The notes under the pieces: model-generated
Database searches by the model: none
Seen by the model: the letters and a program-made list of their open reading frames with translations, nothing else
What the model was told of the DNA's origin: nothing
NCBI GenBank assembly: GCA_035610365.1
Contig: CM069435.1
Location: 90,615,389 to 90,679,388, forward strand
DNA length: 64,000 bases
Reading direction: 5' to 3'
Source of the DNA: Aquatica leii
Taxonomy: Eukaryota; Arthropoda; Insecta; Coleoptera; Lampyridae
In this document: positions 55,413-64,000 of the stretch, piece by piece
Layout of the letters: every line of letters begins with the position of its first letter
How positions within the stretch are numbered: the stretch's first letter is position 1
Program-made: the position numbers and the translations under genes

Positions 55413-56284
55413 GGGTCTAGAACAGTTCGGCGCGGCCGGTTCGGCGCGGCCGGTTTGGCGCGGCCGGTTCGGTACGGCTAATTTGGCGCAATGGGACGGT
55501 TCGGAGTGGCTGATTTGGCGCGAGGGGTCAGTTCAGCGCGGCCGACATTTGACATACTGACAATTTGAAGTCATGTAACTTCATTGTTTTTATTTGAAAA
55601 TATATGAAATGTTAACCAATTAGGTATGCATCCATCCTATTCACCTCGATTGTGCAGTTGTTGCGTCGTGGGAATGGTGATTGAGGCTCTTAATGACTTC
55701 TCCGTCTTGCACATGAATCTTGGCCTTACATCTGTCTTTCTGTTCACATCTATAAAAACCAACCAGTTGGTCACTACTTAACTTGACAAACACATATAAA
55801 AATCCATCTTTAATGAATTTCGACTTTTCACGTTTGTTATTGACTTGGTCTGCTATAACACCAAATAAATTGACTTTAAAGCTGTAGTTCCTTCTTAAAA
55901 TACAAAAACGTAACTGAAAGAAATTCGCTAAACTTTTCCTTTTATTACAAAAAAAGGATGGTGGATAATTATTGTCGAAGAATGGCCTTGGTCTATTCAA
56001 TTTGATCTCTAAACGAGCTCGTTAAATAGTCGTTTGAACGTATGTATGTACGGTTAATTGCCTTCAATGCGAATATTAGGATGATATATTTATAATAATA
56101 AGATAAATGAATTTTGGCTGAGAAATTTTTTTGCATGTTTCGTATGACTTGTAAAGTATAAAACGAAGAGGCATCGCGCTGACCTGTCTCGCGCCGAATT
56201 GTTTCGCGCCAAATAGTCTTCGCGCCGAAACGGTCGCGCCGAAACGGTTTCGCCGAATCGGCCGCGCCGAAAAGTCCCATTCCC
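55413..56284. mobile_element. Foldback element with GC-rich arms and a FLYWCH-like gene, in BEL/Pao gag
   Basis: 872 bp between GTTTTTCG at 55405-55412 and 56285-56292. The left arm is a run of about 14-bp units (GGTTCGGCGCGGCC type, 55425-55550). The right arm is the inverted version (CGCGCCGAAACGG type, 56185-56270). End sequences read GGGTCTAGAAC (left) and GGGAATGGGAC (right, inward), closely parallel to the ends of the element at 40094-40949. Foldback or MULE class is inferred from the TSD length, arm structure and the FLYWCH-like ORF. Confidence 0.82.
55641..56000 (-). CDS. FLYWCH-like zinc-finger protein inside the foldback element
   Basis: A 119-codon frame on the minus strand. The C-terminal half reads KFIKDGFLYVFVKLSSD, then GFYRCEQKDRCKAKIHV and HHSHD. 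This is the F/L-Y-W/F-C-C-H-x-H spacing of a FLYWCH zinc finger (two Cys, then His-x-His). FLYWCH and related WRKY-GCM1 fingers are found at the N-terminus of MULE-type transposases, where they bind DNA. No DDE domain follows, so this is a truncated transposase or a stand-alone DNA-binding protein. The arm repeats are not coding. Confidence 0.6.
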   Translation of the reverse strand: MNRPRPFFDNNYPPSFFCNKRKSLANFFQLRFCILRRNYSFKVNLFGVIADQVNNKREKSKFIKDGFLYVFVKLSSDQLVGFYRCEQKDRCKAKIHVQDGEVIKSLNHHSHDATTAQSR

Positions 56285-56288
56285 GTTT

Positions 56289-56483
56289 TTCGAAGTCCGT
56301 ATCCTTAATTAACCCAATAATAGAATTCTGTATTGATTGAAATTCTTCATAAACTTGATCAATCAATAATACCGTTGTTTGTGTTGAATCAGTCTCTGCA
56401 TCTTGACCACAAGGTAAGATATCCTCGAGACGCGTTAATGCGGTATTTTGCAGCATAACAAGTTTATTTAACTTTGCAGACAT
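56289..56483 (-). pseudogene. BEL/Pao gag N-terminus (copy 3), cut by the foldback insertion
   Basis: The frame from the ATG at 56483 gives MSAKLNKLVMLQNTALTRLE, then an acidic-helical stretch ending in LIKDTDFEKRE. It is the typical start of a BEL/Pao gag. The host frame continues after the insertion at 55412 with EKHDAVRQAADTMYYLIKTH. The EK overlap on the two sides is the target duplication. The upstream ATG at 56519 is less likely because BEL gags usually start at this MSA-type position. Confidence 0.75.
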
Positions 56484-56701
56484 ATTGTGTGTATACGTTA
56501 ATGCGATTTTTAAATGCAATACGGAAATAAATTAAATACGACGATTTCAATAACAAATATAAGTGACAACAAATATTTACGAATACAGCGTTACGCGTTT
56601 GATAAACGTACAAGCGGTGTAAATGCGATGAACGCAAGATAGCGCAAAAAAACTATCAAGTCAAATACAAGATTACACAAATGTGGCTCGAAAGACCAAA
56701 A

Positions 56702-56826
56702 TGTCGCGGTGGACAAATGCGTTTGAACTGATTTTTGTGCCTTGTAGTTAAATTAAGTTTTTACTCACTTTTGTTAGTTGATTGGGTTCACAATTGTTCT
56801 TAAGGTTACCCACACTTTATTTAGAG
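56702..56826 (-). repeat. Partial LTR of BEL/Pao copy 3
   Basis: Starts TGTCGCGG three bases after the primer-binding site, as in copy 1. It runs into the hAT element. The rest of the LTR may continue after 60047, but no terminal CA was located. Confidence 0.5.
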
Positions 56827-57319
56827 CAGAGGTTCCCAAACTTTTTTGTGTCGTAGACCCCTTGCCATGTTTTTTGGTTTTGGGTAGACTCCCTAGTTAC
56901 CTGATATTGATCTTTTGTAAATTTCTAACTGTAGTGAAGTTTAGTGTATAAAACTTAAAGTAAAAAGACATGTTAAGTTTTATACATTTATTAACTGAAT
57001 TTAAATTAAAACTATTCAAAATAAAATTTTGTATCTGTTATATAACACATACGTAATGTTCGATAAAAGAGGACTGTATTTGAATTTATTTTAATTACAG
57101 GAATATAAACAAACAAGCAACACTAACTTAACTTAATTACAATGTTTTCGTTTGTTCGCTGCTACATGTTAGGCGATACTACTGACCATCCTACTGACTA
57201 AAAACACATTAAGGTTCCTTATGTAATTATATCACCGAAGTGTCAAATATACGCACAAACACGTAACATAAAATAAACATAAAGCAAACTAAGCAATAAG
57301 TAAATGTTTTAGTGAGAAG

Positions 57320-58541
57320 GATGGACCTGATGGTTTAATAATAAATTATCAACATTTGGCGTCAATTTTGTAAGGTTTAATCTTAAATCTCTTTGGCTAA
57401 TGATGTCCAGTCTGTTTCTTTTTTTCATTAAAAGATTGGTAACAGCGCTGAACCCCCTTTCCGCTAGGTATGACGATGGAAAGGAAGTTTAGTCAGTTTC
57501 TCTTGTATTATGAAATTCGTTTCTTCTATGTCACCATATAGGTTAATTATCCGCGGTGGTATTACCATAGTCAAAACATTCTCAAACCTAGTTTCAAAAT
57601 CTAAATAGAAGGCATTTAAATATTAAACGTACGTTGAAACGTCGTTTTCATGGCAGTTTGTCTGTGACAAATTGGGGAATTGGGAAAATTCGCCCCGTCC
57701 AATAGTTTGCTTCATTAGTTTAACTTTGGCAGGAAACGCTGATAAGATGGACTTTGTTTTAATCAAATTTAGACTGTCGCCTTGTAACTGCAAATTAACC
57801 ATATTAAATTTTGTAAACAAATCTATTAAATAGGCACGATAACGTCCAACCATAGCAGGTGCTCCATCTGTAGTTACTGATATTATATTTGATAAAAGGA
57901 TTGCTTTTTCAATAAAGTAATCCTTCAAATCATGAAATATTGATTCACTTTTAGCATCGGTTGTCAAAGTTCTTGCGAAAAGCAGTTTTTCGTAGATTTC
58001 TAGATTCATAATAAAACGAACATATGCCAATAATAATGCTGCATTACCAGGTAAAGTTGACTCGTCCAGTTGTATAGAGAAATGGGTCGTTTGCAAATAA
58101 TTACACAAGAAGCTTTCAATATTAGAACTCATTTCATCAATACGTTTTTCAACAGTTTTTAAAACCTCTTCAACGGCTGGTAAAATTAACTTCTCCCCGA
58201 TAGTATTCGGTTTTCCGGATTTTGCTATAAGTAGCAAGATATTGTAAAACGCCAGCAAACCATCATCGTTTCTTTGTGACGTCAAAACGAACATTCTGTC
58301 CAGCGTGGGTCTCTTCTGAAGTTTATCTTTGAGTGTTTGAAAGTATTTCAAATCTTTATCTGTTTTATCAGGGTGACATCTTCTCAAATGATCCTGCAGC
58401 TTAAATGGTTTCATAGCGTCATTGCCCAAAACTTTGTTGCATAAAAGCACATAGGCAATTGTTTGTCCGACAACGATAGAATGAAGCCAAGTTTCAAATA
58501 ATCAACACTGTACTGTCCACATTTCTTTTTAGATTCGGACA
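57320..58541 (-). pseudogene. hAT transposase (ZBED5/SCAND3-like), frameshifted and deleted
   Basis: Starts at 58541 with MSESKKKCGQYSVDYLKLGF. A BED-type zinc finger follows but is broken by a one-base shift near 58440 before CNKVLGND and HLRRCHPDK. The main open piece 57623-58450 carries HFSIQLDEST, the VTTDGAPAMVGRY motif (catalytic region) and LQLQGDSLNLIKTKS. The cysteine/histidine and insertion-domain stretch that normally lies between the last two motifs is deleted. Near 57430-57480 the C-terminal dimerisation motif (ERGFSAVTNLLMKKRNRLDI) survives in another frame, ending at about 57320. Domesticated ZBED5-like genes share these motifs, but the breaks rule that out here. Confidence 0.83.
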
Positions 58542-58842
58542 TGGCATTAGTCATCTGTGGGCAAAATCTATTTAAATAAGACATAAAGTGCAGCAGCTGT
58601 ATATTAAAAAATGAAAATCAAGTTTAAATCGTATGGTTTTAGATTTTATGGCAGGCATAAGCGTATAGCCATTATAAATGAATGTGAGGAGGGGAATGTT
58701 ATGAATGTTACTTAAGGTTTTGATATGATGGAACTTTAAGGAAATTTACGATTTATCTCTACGCACATTCAACTGTCATTTGTAAAAATTCACTGGTTCC
58801 ATTTTAGCAATAATACAAAATTTTAATATAGAAAAATATGTA

Positions 58843-59338
58843 CGGTGCAATATCCATAATCCGAACTTCCGTAATCCGAACATTCCAGTAATCCGAACTG
58901 GCCCACAGTGTAACGACTAATGGACAAAGGTACAGTTTCTTTTACTTTTGCCTAGCAAGGTCGTAAATAAGTAAATATTGACACACGTACATATTTATTT
59001 ATGTGACCGGACAAAATATGTAGTTTAATTCCAATTAATAATAATTTTTTAAAATATGTTTTCTATATGTAAACATTGAAATTCTATGAAAAAAAAACAA
59101 ACAAATGAGAGTGTGTATTGGCAATACTTCAAAAAACACGCAGCTGTACATTTCTGGATTTCTTATTTTCCTTAATTTATCTTTCAAAGTGATAACATAT
59201 TGTATGTTAATAATAAAATACATACGTAATATGTATGTACAGTTATCTTTTTTTCGATTTTTCCGAAAACATTCCATAATCCGAACATCTCTTTGCAGCA
59301 ATTAGTTCGGATTACGGAGGTTGCACTGTTACTATTAT
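58843..59338. mobile_element. pogo/Tigger-type miniature element inside the hAT
   Basis: Ends are CGGTGCAATATCCATAATCC at 58843 and CAGTGCAACCTCCGTAATCC on the minus strand ending at 59338, with a further CCGAAC motif repeated several times inside each end (CATAATCCGAAC). A TA precedes the left end; the right flank reads TTA. No coding sequence. The CAGTGCAACCTC-type end is characteristic of pogo-family elements. Confidence 0.75.
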
Positions 59339-60047
59339 AACGATTGCTAAAACTTTGAGAAAGAAACTATTGAGAAATACTCGTGTAATTTTGCATGATT
59401 TGAATATTAAACTACTAATAACTGAAGTCATGATTGGCGTAATTTATCTATGTTTGCTAACTACGAGTATAAAACTAAAATTTAATAAAAAATAATGTAC
59501 TTACTTTTCTCTGGCACTCTCAAATAAAACAACACTAATTCACTATAATTTGTGTGATAAACTACCAGTTTATATTTTTTTAAATATTTTCTTAGCACCT
59601 TCCTTTTCAAGATTCAGGAAACGAATAAACGTATTTGTCCCACATTCATATTTATGGAGTGACGAATTGAACAAGTCACTGCAAATTCGGGAAGCTCTAA
59701 GACTGCGCATATGCTTGTAACAAAATGATACTGATATGATGTGCAGGTTTTTCAAAATGTATTGCGACCACAAAGCGAATGGCTTCATCCTGCAACTTAC
59801 ACAATTTTATAAACATATAAAATAAATTGTTTACTTCATAGGGACTTTTATAAATAATGTATATGTTTTTATATTATAAGATAGTATAATATAAGTAAAT
59901 AGGTACTATCAGTGTATGTTGAGATCCACTATTGTGGACCCCCATTTTCATTTCAAGGACCCCCAAATTTTTTTTTCGCTGACGTAGACTCCTTGCAGGT
60001 TGTCATAGACCGTTGGGGGTCGATACAGACCACTTTGGGAATCACTG

Positions 60048-60581
60048 ATGTAGTCTATACACGGCCGCACTTTTAACACTTCTACCCTATATCCTTGCGT
60101 GCGTATGCGTTCTTCCTTATTACTTAAACTTGTTTCTAGTTTTAACGTATAAACTTTATGCAAAATAAATTGTCGCGCAAAACAAAAAAAACTTAAAATA
60201 CGTGTGAGCGGAACGAACATTGATCGATCAAGAGTGTTTATGGAATATATACGAAAATTTACTCCCCCTCACTAAAGAAAATCTTGTATACGCGCATGGT
60301 AATTGTTTTTATTAGTGCTTTGATCTAGTTAGAAACATCTTACCTAAACTAAAGAAAAATTAATATTAATAATTAAGTACATAACTTTAACATTTTTATT
60401 AAATAGTTGCATTAACACTACAGACATTTTTTACATTCTACGTAAATTTTGTTACATTTGTTACACAATTTTATACATAATGACAAAATTTGCATGTGCA
60501 ACAAACATTTGAAAACTTTTTTTATTATAAATAACATAAATGTGTTTTTAAAGTTTCAGTGCTAATTAAGATTGCAACGTT
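60048..60581. other. Intergenic DNA downstream of receptor E
   Basis: May start with the outer part of the BEL/Pao LTR. The 90-codon minus frame at 59948-60220 crosses the hAT end and is not a gene. Then AT-rich 3' flank of receptor E. Confidence 0.4.
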
Positions 60582-62309
60582 TTAAAAACGTCTTAGAGAG
60601 TTTTCTTTTATGATATTTACTAAGAGTTCTCCAATAAATGCGACAAAAGCAAATAATAACCCAATACTCCAAAACAAAAATACCGGATATAGATCGTCCA
60701 TACCTAACGCTTTATTGTTATTTATCAAAACCACGTTTCTTTTACTAGAAAAGACAAACTTATTGCTATAGTGACCCAATAAACCAGATTCGAAAAGCCT
60801 GTTGATAATTTCATTAACTGTAAACGTGAAATATGATGATGGCAATGTGTAAAATACACTTTTTATGTTTCCAGTCAGAGAATTGTCAATAAAATAATAA
60901 TAACTTCTATTATACGCTGTAATAATTTGTTCCAACAGATCTTGATCGGTATAGATCGTATAATTGATCGCCGATTCGTTTTTCATCATTAGTTTTGTAA
61001 ACTCGTTGTCCTCAAATCTAATCAAATTTTTTAGGATTCTATGGTAAACACCAACAGCACTGTTAAAATCATGATGACGTAAGTACTGATCTCGGGTTAT
61101 GATGGTATTGTTAGAATCAGCTAATTCCTCTAATGTTTGAATGTGTTTCTCATACTGTGGAATAGTTAACAAATTAATGATTTTTCCAGTGATTATTGAT
61201 TGAATGTGAATTGAGTAAACAACATACGAAAGAAATAAAAACCGAAAAGACAAAAATAATCGAACCTTGTTCGTAATTCCCAGTACGGTTATTGAATAAA
61301 CTTCTAAAAAGCATAGCACTAAATCATGTTGATTAGCAGGACATCTGTACTTTATAATTAACCACCAGATAAATGATGTAACAATAAACGATAGTAGTAT
61401 TGAAAACCACACTGTACGTTTAAAGACCAGCTTTAACGTTTCTACGATTGGGATTTGTCTTGGAGCTGGAACTATCCATAGGAAATTGTCTATGTAATGT
61501 AGATTAGTACACGAGTAGTTAATATTACAAAAATTAAGCCAACCGAATTTAAGTGTAAACGTATCGGGGTTCCATGTTTTTGCATTCTTCCAAATTATTG
61601 ACATATTTAAATAATAACTCATTGTCTTATACACATATATAGCTGCGGATGACGCCTTGCTTTTATTTGTTAACAATTGTACCGTGGACGTATATTTAAT
61701 AGTAAGATTACAATAATGGTGCTTTCTTAGGATTCTTGGAAATCTGATGCGTTTACTTTCATTGCACCTATACGCAATTAACGATTTTGCAATTGTCCCA
61801 CAATGGTTTGGTAATGCTTGAGGATCACCAATAACTAATCGAGTAAAACCACTTACAGTTAAATCGTATACTAATACAACTACATTAACAAATTGCACTT
61901 TCCAAAATCTCTCGAATAAATAATATACATCTAAAATCGATGTTATAAGCAGAACTTTTCTAGACGGTGATTTATTTAAATCCCAAAGTTTACTATGGTA
62001 AAGTTTAAACATGATCAGATAAAAAGACTTGTAATCGTTAGAATGAATTACAAAATTTTGTTTGTGTCCAATTGAAACGTTAAGAACCATACTATCTTTT
62101 TTCATATCGACGAACATACTTGGATTAGTAACGTAATCGGGAAAAATAGAAGAATCGCCATCGTAAACCAGAAACAACAAAGTATCATCTACATTAAAAA
62201 GGTGTTGAATTGTTTCTTGGGCGCAAATCTTAATTTCTTCGATCGGTTCTTGTTTTTTTATTGCGAAAGCCATAGCCGTTGTGAGACAAATAACATTGAA
62301 TAACAACAT
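60582..62309 (-). CDS. Divergent ionotropic receptor E, intact, single exon
   Basis: 575 residues from the second in-frame ATG. A start three codons further up (62318) is possible, but all paralogues begin at M-L-[LI] directly after a TTTAAA-like context, so 62309 is preferred. It has a signal peptide, DYVTNPSMF and GHKQNFVIHS, WIVPAPRQIPIVE before TM1 (about 300-322, ending WWLIIKY), pore, TM2 YSIHIQSIITGKIINLLTIP, S2, and TM3 YPVFLFWSIGLLFAFVAF. Closest to receptor B. Expected role: chemosensory ligand-gated cation channel subunit; ligand unknown. All motifs used for the other receptors are present and there is no break. Confidence 0.93.
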   Translation of the reverse strand: MLLFNVICLTTAMAFAIKKQEPIEEIKICAQETIQHLFNVDDTLLFLVYDGDSSIFPDYVTNPSMFVDMKKDSMVLNVSIGHKQNFVIHSNDYKSFYLIMFKLYHSKLWDLNKSPSRKVLLITSILDVYYLFERFWKVQFVNVVVLVYDLTVSGFTRLVIGDPQALPNHCGTIAKSLIAYRCNESKRIRFPRILRKHHYCNLTIKYTSTVQLLTNKSKASSAAIYVYKTMSYYLNMSIIWKNAKTWNPDTFTLKFGWLNFCNINYSCTNLHYIDNFLWIVPAPRQIPIVETLKLVFKRTVWFSILLSFIVTSFIWWLIIKYRCPANQHDLVLCFLEVYSITVLGITNKVRLFLSFRFLFLSYVVYSIHIQSIITGKIINLLTIPQYEKHIQTLEELADSNNTIITRDQYLRHHDFNSAVGVYHRILKNLIRFEDNEFTKLMMKNESAINYTIYTDQDLLEQIITAYNRSYYYFIDNSLTGNIKSVFYTLPSSYFTFTVNEIINRLFESGLLGHYSNKFVFSSKRNVVLINNNKALGMDDLYPVFLFWSIGLLFAFVAFIGELLVNIIKENSLRRF

Positions 62310-62400
62310 TTTAAACATTTTTCAAACTTACAATGATGTAGACCACGTACTAACTAATATTACATAGTATCGATATTTATTTTGTTTACTAATCGATTCG
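62310..62400 (-). promoter_or_regulatory. Short conserved motif upstream of receptor E
   Basis: CACGTACTA at 62344-62352, 35 bp from the preferred start, is identical to 10192-10200 ahead of receptor A (36 bp from its start), although the two genes belong to different subfamilies and the rest of the flanks does not align well. Confidence 0.5.
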
Positions 62401-63229
62401 AACTTAACATTTGAAGTAGGTACAAGTTTAATGTGAAAATAAATATTATGTAAACTACGAAAATCTAAAAACAATATGTTTTGTAAACAAGCCACACATT
62501 ATTTTGCTATTAATCAACCTACAAATTTATATAATTTGTTTATAAAGTGATTATATAACAGTTTAAATTAACAAAATTAAGTTTATCTATAAAACTTTTA
62601 ATATATAAAGCAATATATCATTCAATTTAATTTATTTACATTAATAAACGACTATTAATAATATATTAATTAGTTAATAACACAATAACTAAATAAATTA
62701 ATTAATGTAACACATCAAATGTAGATTCTAGATCTAATCACACTTCATAAAGGCTACGTTTTGTTCTACAATGCTCAAATTAACTTTTGACTAGCCCAAA
62801 TCGGTTTTTCAAAAAAAAAACAATTTATTTTATTGTTACAATAAGGAGTGTTTGTTGTTACAATTGTAATATTGAACGATTTAAAATGCGATTACAACAG
62901 CTTTATGCAAGGTTTTATATATATGATTTACAGTTCCGCTTTAAAACGTCTCGGAGTTCCTAAGCATAAAATTTTTTGGGGCCCCTTCAGTATGGTACTC
63001 ACTATGTAGTACCTTTGGTAGTATACAGCCTGAAAAAAGTTTTTGAACACTTTTAAGCGCGACCTGCAAGATAGTCAACCAAACTTACGTTATAACAGAA
63101 CGATTAGTTAAAGTTGGCAACATTGGCATTGTAGACATTACTTGCAACGATATTACGAGGTTACTAAACATTCTTCATAAGCACCGCCTCAAGCGTTGGA
63201 AGAACATGTTTCTTACCTGCAAATATGTA
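62401..63229. other. Intergenic DNA
   Basis: AT-rich; no gene, repeat or RNA recognised. The short frame at 63196-63381 overlaps the G-rich leader of the next element and is not a gene. Confidence 0.45.
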
Positions 63230-63689
63230 GGGGAAAGGGGGGGGGACATTGGGACACGGGGCACATATGGACATTTCAAATTTTAGCGCCACTAAGCGCA
63301 AAGTTTACTTGTACTGCTGGACCATTAGAGAGGACCCATTTTATTAGAGAAAAATTTCAACAGCGCCATGCGACTCAGTAGCTAATTACACTTTGTTATG
63401 TGCACGTGTTCGCTGTTGTAAACAAATCTGAAATCGTTTGAGGTCGAATATTTTCCATATGAATACTACAATTAACTCAGTTGTAATTTTAGAGGTAAGT
63501 GAACTTGTTTACCCTTAATATATCGGTATATGCTGAAGTAATTGTTTATTTTAATTATTTAGATAACTTCAATTTGTTTATAAACATGATTGGGGTAGAT
63601 TGGGACATCTAGTTGGGGGCACATATGGACACTGTCCCAATCTGCTCCAAAGAAAAATGTGGAAAAAAACATATTTTTCAGGCATTAAC
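63230..63689 (+). other. Leader of the pogo-type element
   Basis: Contains the repeated phrase GGGACA...GGGGCACATATGGACA (near 63245 and 63600) and a possible 3' splice site (TATTTTTCAG ending at 63680) shortly before the transposase ATG. This suggests an upstream exon or leader. Confidence 0.4.
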
Positions 63690-64000
63690 ATGGTAAGAAC
63701 TTACAAAAGGAAGACCAATCGTTCCGCTATATCGGAGGAGAATATAATTGCCGCTGTTGAAGATGTCTTGCAAGGAAGACTTTCAATAAGAACTGCAGCC
63801 ACAACCTACAACTTGACAAAATCGACCGTGGGTAATAGAGTGAAGAAAATAAAAAGACGACGTCTGGAAAATCCTGACGAAGACCCTGGCGCTTCTAGCA
63901 GACAAGATCCAAATGCTCAAATAACATTTTCATCACCATTCCAGTCAAAGTATTCGTCTCAACAAGTTTTCACATCTGTCCAAGAAGAACAACTAGCCAA
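63690..64000 (+). CDS. pogo/Tigger-type transposase, N-terminus, continues beyond window
   Basis: Open from the ATG at 63690 to the window end (103 codons). The first 60 residues form a pipsqueak/CENP-B-type helix-turn-helix (RTYKRKTNR, then IIAAVEDVLQGRLSIRTAAT, then NLTKSTVGNRVK) that binds DNA, followed by a basic patch (KKIKRRR) and a serine-rich linker with SQQVFTSVQEEQLA, the start of the second CENP-B helix-turn-helix. This is the arrangement of pogo/Tigger transposases and their domesticated relatives. No break is visible in the part present. The DDE domain would lie outside. Confidence 0.85.
   Translation, partial: MVRTYKRKTNRSAISEENIIAAVEDVLQGRLSIRTAATTYNLTKSTVGNRVKKIKRRRLENPDEDPGASSRQDPNAQITFSSPFQSKYSSQQVFTSVQEEQLA

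Larger units (their letters stand above)
55090..56826 (-). mobile_element. BEL/Pao LTR retrotransposon relic (copy 3), interrupted by a foldback element
   Basis: LTR edge at 56702 next to a primer-binding site (56685-56698, GGCTCGAAAGACCA), then gag on the minus strand. The gag N-terminus is at 56289-56483 and its continuation at 55096-55420, with an IRLPKITLPNC motif and a cysteine knuckle. They are separated by the foldback insertion 55413-56284. The protease and polymerase are missing. An hAT element is inserted in or at the end of the LTR at 56827. Confidence 0.82.
56827..60047 (-). mobile_element. hAT transposon (ZBED5-like), internally deleted
   Basis: Ends are CAGAGGTTCCCAAACTTTTT at 56827 and CAGTGATTCCCAAAGTGGTC on the minus strand ending at 60047, followed inside by GTAGACCCC / GGGGTC tracts. 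The 8-bp flanks ATTTAGAG and ATGTAGTC match at five positions, so the target duplication is eroded or coincidental. A decayed transposase lies inside, and a pogo-type miniature element has inserted at 58843-59338. The element is not autonomous. Confidence 0.85.

Noticed and set aside
59948-60220. 90-codon minus-strand frame
   Set aside because: It runs across the hAT terminus into flanking DNA, so it cannot be a real gene of either.
1-64000. CRISPR array, tRNA or rRNA genes, bacterial operons
   Set aside because: Looked for and not found. The direct repeats present are foldback arms or satellite-like, and the only tRNA-like match is the primer-binding site.

Overview
This is an AT-rich (roughly 30% GC by eye) piece of an insect nuclear genome. 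The only apparent host genes are five single-exon divergent ionotropic receptors (IRs, the chemosensory branch of the ionotropic glutamate receptor family), all on the minus strand at about 8.4-10.2, 16.8-18.6, 28.3-30.0, 45.0-46.7 and 60.6-62.3 kb. Everything else is intergenic DNA and transposons from at least ten superfamilies, nearly all broken. The order of insect is not settled by the sequence. Intronless IR expansions are known in several groups, for example cockroaches and termites, and the LINE resembles lineages common in ants.

Layout. 1-4.6 kb: 5' part of a BEL/Pao LTR retrotransposon with its LTR and primer-binding site. 5.4-7.3 kb: integrase end of a second BEL/Pao copy. 7.3-8.1 kb: a repeat that recurs at 40-41.4 kb and carries half of a foldback element. 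8.4-19 kb: receptors A and B separated by anonymous DNA, small hairpin repeats and a Penelope-like (PLE) GIY-YIG relic. 19.8-27 kb: a hammerhead-like motif and a miniature piggyBac element. 27.65-30.44 kb and 44.30-47.45 kb: two copies of one segmental duplication, each carrying an IR gene (C and D). Copy C has one premature stop and copy D is intact. 31.3-32.1 kb: a PLE with inverted terminal repeats. 32.9-35.8 kb: a 2.9-kb element with TA target duplication, containing a palindromic hammerhead-motif insertion. 36.1-39.8 kb and 48.5-50.5 kb: two copies of a purine-biased LINE. 40.1-41 kb: a complete foldback element. 41.4-44.3 kb: a Ty3/Gypsy relic cut off by the segmental duplication. 51.6-54.1 kb: a protein-primed type B DNA polymerase relic (Maverick/Polinton type). 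55.1-60.0 kb: a nested stack, with a foldback element inside a BEL/Pao gag, an hAT element apparently in the LTR next to it, and a pogo-type miniature element inside the hAT. 63.7 kb to the edge: the start of a pogo/Tigger transposase.

How it works together. The receptors fall into two subfamilies (A, C, D and B, E), share the same architecture and a short conserved motif just upstream of the start codon, and have clearly spread by local duplication. The C/D pair preserves a duplication breakpoint inside a Gypsy reverse transcriptase, and an insertion in the D copy postdates the duplication. Two other patterns stand out. Hammerhead-ribozyme-like cores (CTGANGA, stem, GAAA) recur, mostly as inverted pairs in PLE-like or palindromic insertions. 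A foldback family has two members with unrelated arm repeats but matching asymmetric ends and 8-9 bp target duplications.
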